From Basidiobolus meristosporus CBS 931.73 (lineage: Eukaryota; Basidiobolomycota; Basidiobolomycetes; Basidiobolales; Basidiobolaceae), in the NCBI GenBank assembly GCA_002104905.1, contig MCFE01000344.1:26565-90564 (forward strand): DNA of 64,000 nucleotides, in the 5' to 3' direction. Both the position numbers and the translations under genes were made by a program. Within the stretch, counting starts at the first letter, position 1; each line of letters starts with the position of its first letter. Under the pieces are notes generated by a model that was not told the origin of the DNA, did no database searches, and saw nothing but the letters and a program-made list of their open reading frames with translations. Below, in pieces: positions 41,358 to 52,159 of the stretch.

Positions 41358-44300
41358 TTATGGATGTTGCCCTTTGGATAGCCAAAGTTGGATGGATTGT
41401 GAATCGGGTGATGGCTCGTACGTATCAGGTGACCGGAAGGTTTCCTCTGAATTGTGATAGTGGGTTAGGTCAGTACACGTCTCGTGGTCCAATTTGGACT
41501 TGATGAGGTTATGCATCATGGCCAATAATGGCTCCGAACTCTCATCATTAGCCATGTTCCTTATACGAGCCAGCATATTTCTATTCAAATGGTGGACAGC
41601 AATCCAATAAAGAAATGGCGTATGCTTCCTAGTCACTTTACGCATCAATAGGGCTTTTGCGTAAAGTTGCAATAAGGTGAAGTTCCGCTCGATCGGATAA
41701 AAATAAACCGATAGGCCATTGGGAGCTGGCGTATCCTCGATGGAATTGCGGAAAGTTGACAGCATCTCGAAATATTCACTCCAAAGAGCTAGTCTATACT
41801 CGGATGGATATGTCATTGCCAATGGAGGTAAAACCATTCGTGCAAAAACCTGATTTCCAAATGAAACAGACACATAGAGGTTAATGAAATCTTGGTAGAA
41901 TTGGTAGAATGGTACGTTCGAGTCGTTCGCCTCTTCCAGGTCAAATGCTGTCTTATCCCCGAGCTTGACAAATTCCTCGACGTAATAGTTGTACAGGGAG
42001 TTCAGTGCTGCCTCCACTGAATCCATAAGGAATAGATCTTCTCCATTTACTCGGTAGTTGATGCCAAACACCTTCATGATTTTTCTCACTCCAGTTAGAC
42101 AGTTGACACGATTATTGAACCCGCTACGTGCGGCGACGTGATTGACTAATTTGGCGTATTTGAGAGTGTTGGTGATGATATCAAACACTGAAAATCCACA
42201 AATTTCCTCAACTTCCTCAGTTTCCTTGGTGATTTTCACTACGTCATCGATGGGGGAGAGCGCCCATTGTGAGAAACTGGCTCGATTTAGTTGTGGCGCC
42301 CTCTTGAAGAACAGTGATCTTGTTTGCTTCAGGAGGTGGTATGACACAGCTCTGGATTGACCAATGTCCTCCTCCTTGCCCAGATGAGAGTTCAGGAACG
42401 GCTCCAAAATCTCTCTCAAATCGTCCGGAAGACTTAGTGCAGGGTCGTCAATGTCTCTCAAGAGCTTATGAATGTTGCGCGGTCGTAGTGCAGTGAAAAT
42501 CATGGATTCCGCAATGGCTTCCTCGCCAGCTAGTGGTCGGGTGGCCAAAACAATGGTCGCCGCATAGTATGATACGAAAGCGGGATCGAGTCCGTTTGGG
42601 ACTTCTTCTTTGGGTTTGCATGTGTCGCAGATCTTGTTGAATAAGTTGACCCATGAGTATATGGCCAAGTAGTGGCCCCGAGCGATTTGTGACATCCACT
42701 CAGTTTCTGGCTGGAAATTGATGCAGAGGTAATCAACAAGACTCAGTAGGCTGGGAGAAGTTAGCAAAGCTTGGCCTAACTCATAGAAATCAGAGACGAA
42801 TTTCTTCATCTTTGCCACCAGGTCCAGATAGGCTGATACGTAGTTACAGGCCGCTGATAGTTCGAACATTAGCTCGGCAGTCTTCATTCTACTCGTGAGA
42901 TAAAGTCCAGGTATGCCATGGGATTCTTTTGTCTTGTCTACTTTGGATATTTCGCCGATGAGTGATGTAATTCGCGTAATTGATGTCTCCAATGTTTTTG
43001 AGGTGATCCAAGAATCAAGTTTTAGTTGATTCCGAAGCTCTAAAGCTTGAGGAAGATCGGTTGCATTATTGTTGTCAACGTATCTCAGCCATCCGGAAAG
43101 ATACTGACCGATGCTGGATATAGTAAGCTCACATAAGGTTCTATCTCCTTTGAAGGAGCTTTGATCATCCAGTGCTTGGCTAACCTGAGTGAAAATGAGA
43201 ACAGCGTATGATGAGAACAAGGAGATATGAGGCCAGCAAACGGCATGCTCAGGCTCTGTACTATGCGTATCCACTGCAGCATATGTTAAGTTTTCCAGAA
43301 GTCGGAAAAAGAGAACAACCTTTTTACTGCGTAGTCGACTGATGATATCAGTCTGTGACCAAGGCTGCAACTGGCTGATGCTGGATACATATTTGACAAA
43401 TTCTTGATGGAAATCGCCGAGGATGTGGCAGTAAAATCCATATGTTGACAAGATATTCCATAGCTTAAGTGTTTCGAGTTGAAGTTGATAGCCCAGCACT
43501 TGGTCTTCTTTTGGTAAGATGTCTGGGTCAACTGCCATAAACCGCAACAATGAATTAACCAGCTCCTTGTCGATCAATTCCTTAGCGATGGATCGATTTG
43601 ATTGTGCCCAGATGCGCATGAGCTTCACTGCTAAGGCGTTTGGCAATTGGTTGTAACGCTCGTTAGTATTCGTGGGAGATGGGGGCCATTGTCGAGATAT
43701 GTATCCCCTAATGCAATCCACCATGTCGGGGCAGTCGAATACAGCGCGTGAAGATTCCACCGAGTGTTGGGAGATTTGAATCAGAATTCTAAAGATTTGG
43801 CTGATGGAAGGTTGTGGAAGGCGCGAGTAGTCAAGAAGATAGCGAAGTCTAGGAAGAAGGTTCATAGCCAACAGGCCTTTGATAATATCCTTGGATGCAA
43901 GTTTGGCGTGTCCTTGGATTGTATTCTCGTTCTCGGCATCATTATCCTCTCCGTCCTCGTCAACATCGAATCCCAGCCTATTCTTACGAGGAGTAGCAAT
44001 GGAGGGTGAGTCAGTTCTTGGGACGAAGATCGTGCCTTTGGGCAAAAGAATAACATCGTCCCAAATAGTCTCTTCAGTTACATTGCCAATCCATACCGAC
44101 ATTGTGTTCAGGGCGGCTATCATTGCTGTCTCATTGACATCATCTATGGCGGCCCTGATGTATACGGCAGCGCTTTCCTTCATAAGGTAATCGAGTACTA
44201 GTTTTTGTATGTCACTACCAAACTGGCCGTCTTTGAGATTTCCTATAATTTTCCCAAGTATGTTTAAGCTGATGATTCGCTGCGAGGATACTGCACTTCG

Positions 44301-45446
44301 CATCAAGTGAAGTAGTTCGCCCAAGGTGTAGCCAGGTCTATCGGGCTCATCGCCATGATGATGAAGGCCCATGTAAGTCGGGATGTTCTCGTTTTCTTCC
44401 AACTGGTTGCCACGAAAGTCAAACCTGACCTTATTTGCCGGATGGTCGACCTTGGTGGTGCTGGGTGCCGTCGTTGAGCTTAAGGTGGCTTCATCCAGCA
44501 TCCATTTCAACTTTTCTGGCTCTGCCTGAACATTCGGAAAGTACTTTTCCTTCATCTGCACAATATCCATTTCATCGGGAAGTGAGGTCTGATGCTCCTT
44601 TTCTGCAGCAAGTGGGTCTGCCTTTTCTTTAACGGCGCTCTCATTGATTGGGTCTACTTCTCGCTGTGAAAGAGGTTGTCTATTTCTAAGTTTCTTGATA
44701 AGCTCCGGATCTAACTGTCTCATAAGCTCAGCTTGTGCTTCCAGGATCTCATCTTCGGTCATTTTCGAAAGCGTATCAACGTTCTCTTCGTGAATTTGAC
44801 GGAACAGGACATTACTTATTTCAGGCTCTATTGGGTTTCTACTAACTTCAACATTCTTCTTGACCGTTCTCTTAAACTGGCTTCGATGGACTGGCTGTGG
44901 AAACCCGGTAGGAAATGCCGGAGTAGCATTCACCTTTTCAAAAGTGGTGCTTTCCTTCTCTTTTACCTCTCCTAGTAAGCCTACTCCAAAGCTGAAATTA
45001 TTTTTGACCGAAGGTGGTTGCAGAGAGGCAGAGGAGGAAGGCGAGGATCTATTTAATCGGGAGGCGAAAAGGGACTTCTTTTTGGTTTGTTCCGCGGGAT
45101 TTTTTACAGGGGGTGGTAGATTAGAGCTGTCCAAAGCGATTCTATCTGGCTTGATTGCTGCTTGCTGCGATTCGGGTTCTACAACCAGATCTGAAGGCCG
45201 TTCTCTAGGCAATGGAGCTTTACTTTCTTTTTCAATTAACGGCGGGGGTAAATCCGAATCACTTAATTCTTCTTCTTCCACAGGTTCTATTGCTTCCTGC
45301 TTCACCTTGCTTGATCCAATACTTGGTGGCTTGCTCACTCGCTTTACGGTAGCAGCAGGAGGATGAGCACCAAACAGGAAGTCTTCTTGCAATTGTAGCA
45401 GATCTTCCTCACCCTCCTCTACACATTTCGAGCGTATATGTTGCAT
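41358..45446 (-). CDS. RNA polymerase II-associated protein 1 (RPAP1/Rba50)
   Basis: An assembly and nuclear-import factor for RNA polymerase II. The ATG at 45446 gives 1362 residues, similar in length to animal RPAP1. The N terminus has EEDLLQLQEDFLFG, as in relatives. RPAP1_N lies at about 205-255 (VLFRQIHEENVDTLSKM, then EDEILEAQAELMRQLDPELI). RPAP1_C follows at about 335-410 (KVRFDFRGNQLEEN, THMGLHHHG-like YMGLHHHGDEPDRPGYTL, LLHLMRSAVSSQR). The C-terminal ~900 residues form a long helical-repeat region. The frame is open upstream of the chosen ATG without another ATG, so a small 5' exon is possible. It is striking as a 4.1-kb gene without a visible intron in an intron-rich neighbourhood. 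Confidence 0.92.
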   Translation of the reverse strand: MQHIRSKCVEEGEEDLLQLQEDFLFGAHPPAATVKRVSKPPSIGSSKVKQEAIEPVEEEELSDSDLPPPLIEKESKAPLPRERPSDLVVEPESQQAAIKPDRIALDSSNLPPPVKNPAEQTKKKSLFASRLNRSSPSSSASLQPPSVKNNFSFGVGLLGEVKEKESTTFEKVNATPAFPTGFPQPVHRSQFKRTVKKNVEVSRNPIEPEISNVLFRQIHEENVDTLSKMTEDEILEAQAELMRQLDPELIKKLRNRQPLSQREVDPINESAVKEKADPLAAEKEHQTSLPDEMDIVQMKEKYFPNVQAEPEKLKWMLDEATLSSTTAPSTTKVDHPANKVRFDFRGNQLEENENIPTYMGLHHHGDEPDRPGYTLGELLHLMRSAVSSQRIISLNILGKIIGNLKDGQFGSDIQKLVLDYLMKESAAVYIRAAIDDVNETAMIAALNTMSVWIGNVTEETIWDDVILLPKGTIFVPRTDSPSIATPRKNRLGFDVDEDGEDNDAENENTIQGHAKLASKDIIKGLLAMNLLPRLRYLLDYSRLPQPSISQIFRILIQISQHSVESSRAVFDCPDMVDCIRGYISRQWPPSPTNTNERYNQLPNALAVKLMRIWAQSNRSIAKELIDKELVNSLLRFMAVDPDILPKEDQVLGYQLQLETLKLWNILSTYGFYCHILGDFHQEFVKYVSSISQLQPWSQTDIISRLRSKKVVLFFRLLENLTYAAVDTHSTEPEHAVCWPHISLFSSYAVLIFTQVSQALDDQSSFKGDRTLCELTISSIGQYLSGWLRYVDNNNATDLPQALELRNQLKLDSWITSKTLETSITRITSLIGEISKVDKTKESHGIPGLYLTSRMKTAELMFELSAACNYVSAYLDLVAKMKKFVSDFYELGQALLTSPSLLSLVDYLCINFQPETEWMSQIARGHYLAIYSWVNLFNKICDTCKPKEEVPNGLDPAFVSYYAATIVLATRPLAGEEAIAESMIFTALRPRNIHKLLRDIDDPALSLPDDLREILEPFLNSHLGKEEDIGQSRAVSYHLLKQTRSLFFKRAPQLNRASFSQWALSPIDDVVKITKETEEVEEICGFSVFDIITNTLKYAKLVNHVAARSGFNNRVNCLTGVRKIMKVFGINYRVNGEDLFLMDSVEAALNSLYNYYVEEFVKLGDKTAFDLEEANDSNVPFYQFYQDFINLYVSVSFGNQVFARMVLPPLAMTYPSEYRLALWSEYFEMLSTFRNSIEDTPAPNGLSVYFYPIERNFTLLQLYAKALLMRKVTRKHTPFLYWIAVHHLNRNMLARIRNMANDESSEPLLAMMHNLIKSKLDHETCTDLTHYHNSEETFRSPDTYEPSPDSQSIQLWLSKGQHP

Positions 45447-45765
45447 GTGGTCAGTTGATATAGTGGTTACAAGTACAACTGTCCAGGACCTAAGGCACAA
45501 GCACCACTTTATTTTTTTTTACTTAGTTCGCCCTTCAAATGATTAGCCAAGATGATTAGTAATGATTTCACTTCAAATGATCGCAGATATTCCAAGATAT
45601 ACACGCATATTAACAGTCATTTCTAACAATTTTATAAATACCAACATGCTCTTATACAGAAACCTAATGAGGCGAACTCGCATATAGCCTTCCAAACAAC
45701 AAGGAAAGATTCGACAATTATGATACGGTGAAAATGAGAAATTAATTCGATATATAAATGTGGTG
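45447..45765. other. Short spacer between RPAP1 and MADS genes
   Basis: AT-rich, 319 bp, with no feature recognised beyond the 3' flank of the MADS gene and the RPAP1 5' flank. Confidence 0.4.
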
Positions 45766-46863
45766 CTACTTCGATACTCCATTGTGTGGCGAAGTGTATT
45801 GAGAAACTTTAGGAACTCCGCCAGCATTATCCCCGTTGCCAGCCCAATAGTTGGATTGAGACATGTACTGATTGTTGGGTGAGACGTAGGATCCCATCGA
45901 CGACTGGTTGTACTGCGAATACTGTTGATTATTCATGTAGTTTCCAACTCCTCCCATCGGGATTGAACTTGGTATTTGATTGGGAAGAACATTGTATTGC
46001 TGCCCATAATTCATATTTGCCAATGGTGGGTATGCTGAAGGCTGTTGCTGTGGCTGTGACTGTTGCAAACTACGTATATTCTTTGTGGGATTCGTTAGTA
46101 CGAATCTTCTAATCATACAGAACTTGAGTAATACCTGTCGATCTCCGTATACATTGTCAGAAACAGGATCAACTGTGGATGCATCACCACCATACTGGTC
46201 GCTCTGACCTTGCGAGGTTAACGTTGATGGTAATTGTTGACGCTGTGCGCTTAGCGACGGTGAAGGGATTTGTTTCGAAGGCTGGGAAGCTTCCGGAGTT
46301 GATTGGGTAAGTTGAGCCTATTGTCGAATAATGATCCAGCAAATTAGCGCATTTCAACATGGTAGAAATCAAGCGCTCTTATGGCTTACACTAGACCCAG
46401 AGTTTTCTTTCACTGAAGTAGAATCTGGAGCATTTAAACAGGATTGGATCAGATTTTTCCCCTCGGGCTGTGTCACTAAAGGCTGTAGCTTTGGTGTGGT
46501 AAATGTGTATACAAGTCCAGTCTCTGACACCACCAGTAGTAAAACCTGCGTTCCGGTAAGAGTACTAAGCTCGTAGGCCTATGACAACATGTATAGGTTT
46601 GATAAAGGCTCTATTACGCGGTCCTGGGTGCAGGGACTTACCTTCTTCATGATACCAGCCTTTCGTTTACTGAATGTAATATGCCTACGGTTTTTGTCAT
46701 CGATATATTCAATTTTGATCTTGCGGCGCCCAGAGCGTTTCTCATTCTTGGGACTGCTATCATCAGAGTCAACATCCTCCTCTTCGAATTCGCGCTTTGT
46801 TCCACGAGTTTCCTCCTTTGAGGCAAAGCCCTGGGAATATGCTGGGGACTCGTTCCGACTCAT
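45766..46863 (-). CDS. MCM1: MADS-box transcription factor, SRF/Mcm1 type
   Basis: A homodimeric DNA-binding factor for CC(A/T)6GG-like sites, acting with cofactors in cell-type, cell-cycle and morphogenesis control. The first exon (46863 inward) has an acidic leader and then the MADS core from about residue 45: GRRKIKIEYIDDKNRRHITF, then SKRKAGIMKK. It splices to AYELSTLTGTQVLLLVVSETG and VYTFTTPKLQPLV, the Mcm1/SRF-type second half. After two more introns the tail is Gln/Ser/Asn/Tyr-rich, ending at 45766. Fungal Mcm1 proteins normally have a short acidic or Gln-rich tail of this kind. SRF-type rather than MEF2-type is supported by the KRKAGIMKKAYELS and TLTGTQVLLLV wording. Confidence 0.93.
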
Positions 46864-47982
46864 CGCTAAGAAAGCAACAAAGTTAACAAAAGGTATGTGA
46901 AAATTGCTGGAGTATATACAAACTCTGACTGACTTCAAAAACTATTGTTTGTGAAGGAAAATAACACTACGTGACTAGCAACCAAAATCGACCTCAATAT
47001 TGTGTAGCTAACTTGGAAATAGTCGTAAAGGACCAAGAAGGCAACTGCAAAGAAACCCAAGTATAAAGGGAAAATAATTGGAATAGGAAGGAGCACGAAG
47101 GAGAGAACAAATTGGGAACGCGGGGAAAGGATTCACCGGACAAACGATATAAATAAGGTAAATCGGAAACGAGTTGGGGAGAATATTAACTATTTAAGAT
47201 TCGTAATATTTCTAAAAAGGCAATAGATTGTTATTATGCGATTTGAGAACACATAAAATGGCAAAGGAGCAATTTGACTTGAACACCCTCCAAGGTAAGG
47301 GTGAGCGAATCGTAGATATTATGCAGTTCATGATTTCTATTCAAACCTTATACACTTGCCTCTGCAGTTCATGATTTCTATTTAGACCTTATACACTTGC
47401 CTCTTGATATTTTCCAGGATGGTGAGGAGGATTCGTGCAGTACTACCTTCGCCTCGCTGAAATGAGACATGCAAAACCAATCTCCCCTTTTACAAACTAG
47501 TTGTGCTAGGATAGCGAGGGTGCATAGGCTCTAGGATACGTCATCAGTATGATTGCTCTATTTCTAGCTAATCGCAGCCTTGTATATGCACACCAGTTGC
47601 TTGTCCAGAAAGTAATCCTTTGCACAGGTATTACTCTATGTACAAGCTCCACTACATGAAAGGAGTAACAGAACCCTGGTTTGAGCAATATAACTGGTCC
47701 GTGATATGAAAACTCCTTAAAAAAGCCAACCTACATTAGACTGAGAAGTGGATTTCCTTTAGGGGAGAGTGTTTGGTCTTTCCAATTGCAAATAGTGGAA
47801 TGTAAACCCAAGACTGATAAGGAGACTAACCGTTTATTTACTAATTAAATCTGTACAAATTAAATGATTATGGTAAACTGGTAAGCGGTTTCTTGCCTAA
47901 GTCTACCTGATCAGAATGTTCGGAGATTGCTCAATATACACATGGAGGTTACAATATTCAACGCGGTATTTACAAAGTAGTC
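46864..47982. other. Intergenic region with a 41-bp tandem duplication
   Basis: The MADS promoter lies on the left. A direct tandem repeat of two 41-bp units with two mismatches is at 47322-47403. No gene is recognised. Confidence 0.5.
47322..47403. repeat. Tandem duplication, 2 x 41 bp
   Basis: Copies at 47322-47362 and 47363-47403 both start TGCAGTTCATGATTTCTATT and end ACTTGCCTC. They differ at two positions near the middle. Confidence 0.93.
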
Positions 47983-48255
47983 CTAGATGACAACCGATGT
48001 GTACGTTAAAATGACCTTGTAGCGAAGGGCTAGGTCTCGATGATATTGGGCTTGCTGATGGGTAAGTGGCTCCCCGCGCAGAAACCACCGGGCGCGTGTA
48101 GTTTGAGCTGGCGTCTTCGGGTCATTTAAGGTGTTGATTGAGGGTTGACAGGCGCTGGTTACCATGAAATACTCGTATTCCTCGCTGTCTGACTGGATGT
48201 ATGGAGAATAAGGTGCGTATGATTCTTCATCGCGCTCCGGATACAAGGCGTTCAT
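47983..48255 (-). CDS. Hypothetical 90-residue protein
   Basis: An open frame from ATG at 48255 to 47983. The N-terminal part is acidic and tyrosine-rich (YPERDEESYAPYSPYIQ, DSEEYEYF), and the C-terminal part is basic/aromatic (RARWFLRGEP, HRDLALRYK). No family is recognised. Its composition is unlike the surrounding AT-rich spacer, which supports a real gene or the terminal exon of one. Confidence 0.4.
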   Translation of the reverse strand: MNALYPERDEESYAPYSPYIQSDSEEYEYFMVTSACQPSINTLNDPKTPAQTTRARWFLRGEPLTHQQAQYHRDLALRYKVILTYTSVVI

Positions 48256-48922
48256 GTCTAAAACGGAGTAGAATCGGATAAACTGAATCTATCGCGTTGA
48301 AGAGGGGGCTGTCGCTTAAATACAAAAGGCCGTAATGCACCCAATCATTTCAAAAACCATCAATGGCGTAGTTCTGACGTTGGATAGTAATATATATAGG
48401 GCCATTGTGATATGAATTAATATTGATTGATAGAATCTCAGCTCATTGAGCTTTGATGACGTTGTGTGGTAATATGAATGGATTGTATCGTCACCAGGTG
48501 ACCACAAAGTTGTTGAGAAATCAAAACTTCACAGTCTAAGAGTGACGACCATTGATTTAAGTGAAGTTTCATGAGACCCCGCTATGGAGACCTTGAGCGG
48601 GAAACAATGAGATACTTCACTACTAGGTTATTTGTTAAAAGATACTCAGCATTATGCAATGAGTCTCTTTTTATCCAATAACATATATCATGGGATTTAA
48701 TTTAATTTCAATCTTGTTCGATATTCATTGGTTCCCATTGCACGTGATTTCATGCATCGCGGTCGCCTGGATCTTAGATTTACTCAAAAAGCCATGCTCG
48801 CTTCCCCTAATCAGAAGTTTCTATCAATGCACTTCAATCCCTGATATCGATCAGAAATATATTCCTAGACTGATTAAAATGCTGCCTCTATCCCCCTTGT
48901 GATTTTAAGAGGACTTGGCGAC
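48256..48922. other. Intergenic region upstream of EHD gene
   Basis: AT-rich, with no feature recognised. It must contain the EHD promoter. Confidence 0.4.
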
Positions 48923-50928
48923 ATGAATAAACTAAAGAAAGCAGCAAGAACAGAAACCAAAAGCTCAAATGGAAGTTTTGACTATCAGCCTATAATAGAT
49001 ACCCTTAAAAAAGTTTACCAACAGAAAGTTAAACCTATAGAAACCACTTACAACTTCGAAGGCTTTCATTCAGCTCCTCTCACTGATAGAGATATCGATG
49101 CAAAGCCAATTGTTCTTCTTATTGGGCAGTATTCAACTGGAAAGACGAGCTTCATCAAATACCTTTTACAGAAAAATTACCCGGGTGCCCACATAGGCGT
49201 CGAGCCGGTACCTATCTATATTTCCACTATAAGCTCAGCACTACATCCATTCCAAAGATGACAGCTAACCAGCACGCTATCACCTAGACTACTGATAGAT
49301 TCGTGGCCGTCATGAACGGAGCTGAGGAGAAGGTAAGAGTGCGGGTGCTTAACTGTTCATCTCACAAACTTATACCCCTTTAATTTTTGCCTTGAAGGTG
49401 ATTCCAGGAAATGCTGCAGCCGTATCAGGAGATTTGCCTTTTGGTGGCCTCCAAAAGTTCGGTACAGCTTTCCTTTCGCGATTCCAGGTAGGATGATGCA
49501 ATAGCCGACAAAGTCGAAGCAATGTTTAAGCTATCAATCGAATTATAGGTGTCTCAATCGAACTCACCCTTGCTTGAGGATATGACTATTATTGACACGC
49601 CGGGAATTTTATCGGGAGAGAAACAACGCTTAGATCGCGGTTATGATTTTAGTGCAATCATCAGATGGTTTGCGGAGCGGGCGGACATCATATTGTTGCT
49701 GTTTGATGGACATAAGTTGGATATTTCTGACGAGTTCAAGACCGCGATCCAAGTGTTGCGAGGACAAGAAGAAAAGATTAGAGTTGTGTTGAACAAGTGT
49801 GATCAAGTGTCTAATCAACAGTTAATGAGAGTGTAAGCCCGTAGCATTGCATATCCTTCACATCATGAAGGTTCTAATATTGTATGGCGATGTTGGCGTT
49901 AGATACGGGGCTCTGATGTGGTCTCTGGGCAAAGTTATCCAATCGCCAGAAGTGACACGAGTTTATTTGGGTTCTTTCTGGTTAGAAAAGCCCCCGAACG
50001 TTTTTGAGGATAGTCGAGAGTTGTTGTTAGCTGAACAATCCGACCTTTTGCAGGATTTGGATGATCTACCTAAGAATGCTGCTGTGCGCAAAGTAAACGA
50101 AATCGTGAAACGAGCAAGAATTGCAAAGGTAAGCTACCAGCTGTCCATCATGTATCCCCTCAAAATCTCATGCTCGAAAGGTCCATGCCTACATCATCAG
50201 TCATTTGAAGAAGGAGATGCCTGCAATGTTTGGTAAAGACTCTAAACAATCAGAGTTGATTGCCAATCTCGACAAGGAGTTTGTGAAAATCCAGCAAAAG
50301 CATAATCTATCTCCAGGGGATTTCCCCAACGTCGAAATCTTCAAGGAGGGTCTGAAGAGGTATAAATTTGCCGACTTCAGCAAGTTCAATCAACGAATTC
50401 TGGACAATGTCGATGAGGTAAGTGATAATCTTTCGAAGCTTCGCACAGTTTATGCTAACTAGGAAACCAGGCTCTTTCCAAAGATTTCCCTAGATTAATG
50501 GACCAGCTTCCTCAGAGTAGGCAGAGATATATCTCGACGTTTGTATTTCTTGCGTGTTGATATCGGTTCTATTTGTAGCCACTACCAACGAGAGCTCTGG
50601 TGTTCCCATGACTCCTGCCAATCCATTCGAGACTGATTCGACCTCACAGTGGCACTTCCAAGCCATCGAAAAAGAGCCTTATCTAATCCAATTCCGTTCC
50701 TGTCGTCCAGTACACGGTAAAGTTTCTGGAGTTGACGCGAAGCCAGCAATGATGAATACCAGACTCGGAAATGATATACTGGCCAAGATTTGGAGAATCG
50801 CTGACTGGGATGGTGATGGCTATCTTGACGCAGATCAGTTTGTAGTTGCAATGCATCTTTGTAATCTAGCCAGGTCTGGGGCTGAAATACCCGACGAGTT
50901 GCCTGCAACATTGAAGCCATTTGCTTAA
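48923..50928 (+). CDS. EHD/RME-1 family dynamin-like ATPase with C-terminal EH domain
   Basis: A membrane-remodelling ATPase of endocytic recycling. The ATG at 48923 opens the helical N terminus ([20 protein letters not shown]). The P-loop is [10 protein letters not shown] (about 68-77), then HIGVEP|TTDRF across an intron, matching the EHD signature. Later exons read [68 protein letters not shown] and [19 protein letters not shown] (spliced). The end is an EH domain: [41 protein letters not shown] with one EF-hand-like DGDGYLD loop, then [12 protein letters not shown]. About seven introns are needed; the link between the helical domain and the EH domain (about 50460-50600) is not fully resolved. 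Many sequenced ascomycetes lack this family, so it is informative about lineage. Confidence 0.92.
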
Positions 50929-51109
50929 AGTATATATATATATATATATATCTATATATACCTAAGTTATACTTGAGCTGTAGTAAATTCAATGGAGTTA
51001 CTTCTGTTAAACCCATTACTATGTTTGTTATTCTTAATCTTCTCCAAGTGACTCATTGTTAATTGGAAATGTCACAGCGCTTGTATTGACCACGTAGAAT
51101 ACCTTTGGT
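50929..51109. other. Spacer with AT dinucleotide tract
   Basis: A TATATA run (about 50932-50958) immediately follows the EHD stop. Nothing else is recognised. Confidence 0.5.
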
Positions 51110-51347
51110 TCTTGGCAAAACAAGCACATGGAATATGTTTAGGAAGGTTGCATGAACATGTATCCAAAGTGCGAGGCTGTTTAGACAACTTATCAATTTT
51201 TCATGTTCTAGATATCTGATATTTTTGTGAAAATATTCTGAGTAAATCCCAAGAAGAAATTTGGGCAGAATTCTCTGAGGTTTGTAGGTGATGATCTACA
51301 TGACTAAGCTAGGTGAAAACTTAGATGTAATTACAAAACTTACAACA
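51110..51347 (-). repeat. Decayed copia LTR, inverted
   Basis: LTR blocks appear in reverse order: AACATGTATCCAAAG, GGCTGTTTAGACAAC, TTTTGTGAAAATATTC, TGGGCAGAATTCTC and GACTAAGCTAGGTGAAAAC, ending CTTACAACA. Confidence 0.75.
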
Positions 51348-51591
51348 TTTGAGACCATAACTAGTATTAAGAATTAGCCAAAATAATCTAAGCTGAGCTG
51401 AGAGTGAACAGTATAATCTGGCTAAAAGCTAGGTAGAATCTTGAGGCTTATTTGGTCAGCTGAGGTATATCTCAGAAGCGGTCAGTCTACTATCATAGTG
51501 TAGAGCTCAAACTCAATCAAATATGGTCCAAGTCATTTGTTAATGATGTCATAAACTCAGCCTATGCTAGTTTAGTCCATTTGATGCCCTT
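51348..51591. other. Spacer between LTR remnants
   Basis: No gene or repeat is recognised. Confidence 0.35.
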
Positions 51592-51808
51592 CATAGAGTA
51601 GAGGAGGCGCTTGGAGATATTGGAAGAGATTGAGAGAGCAGGTAGTTTATGTGGTTTTCACTTGATGATAAATTGAATTTAAAACTGGTATTTATACCTT
51701 ACATGGTCTTGGCAAAGTAAGCACAAATAATATGTTTAGTGAGGTCCCAAGTACATGTGTGCAAAGTTTTGGGCTGCTTGAGCAACTTGAGACAAATGAT
51801 GTACTGGG
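51592..51808 (-). repeat. Partial copia LTR, inverted
   Basis: It begins GGAGATATTGGAAG, the reverse of the LTR 3' end, and includes GTGGTTTTCACTTGATGA, TATTTATACC, ACATGGTCTTGGCAAAG and GTGTGCAAAGTTTTGGGCTG. It is cut off at the next LTR. Confidence 0.7.
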
Positions 51809-52159
51809 TGTTGTAAGAGTTTTGGAGATATTGACAGTGATTGGGAGAACAAGTAGATTATGTGGCTTTTACTGAATGTTTTACTGAATGTAACAGTAGT
51901 ATATGTACTTTTACATGATCTTGGCAAAAAAACATGTAAAATATGCTTAGGAAGGCCTCAAGTACATATTTACAAAGTTTGGGGCTGCTTGAACAGCTTT
52001 TACAAATATCATGCTCTGGGCAACTGATATTTTGGTGAAAATATTGAAGGTAAATCCCAAAAAGGAATCTGGTCAGGTCAGAATGCTAATTACGGAGTTA
52101 GATCTATATGACTAAGTTATGATGAATATTTAGGTGACAACCTAATAATTACAATAACA
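51809..52159 (-). repeat. Solo copia LTR, inverted
   Basis: A full-length 351-bp copy running TGTTGTAAGAG...ACAATAACA on the plus strand, interrupting or abutting the preceding partial LTR. Block order matches the reverse complement of the young LTRs. A short duplication of TTTTACTGAATG lies at about 51869-51893. Confidence 0.8.
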
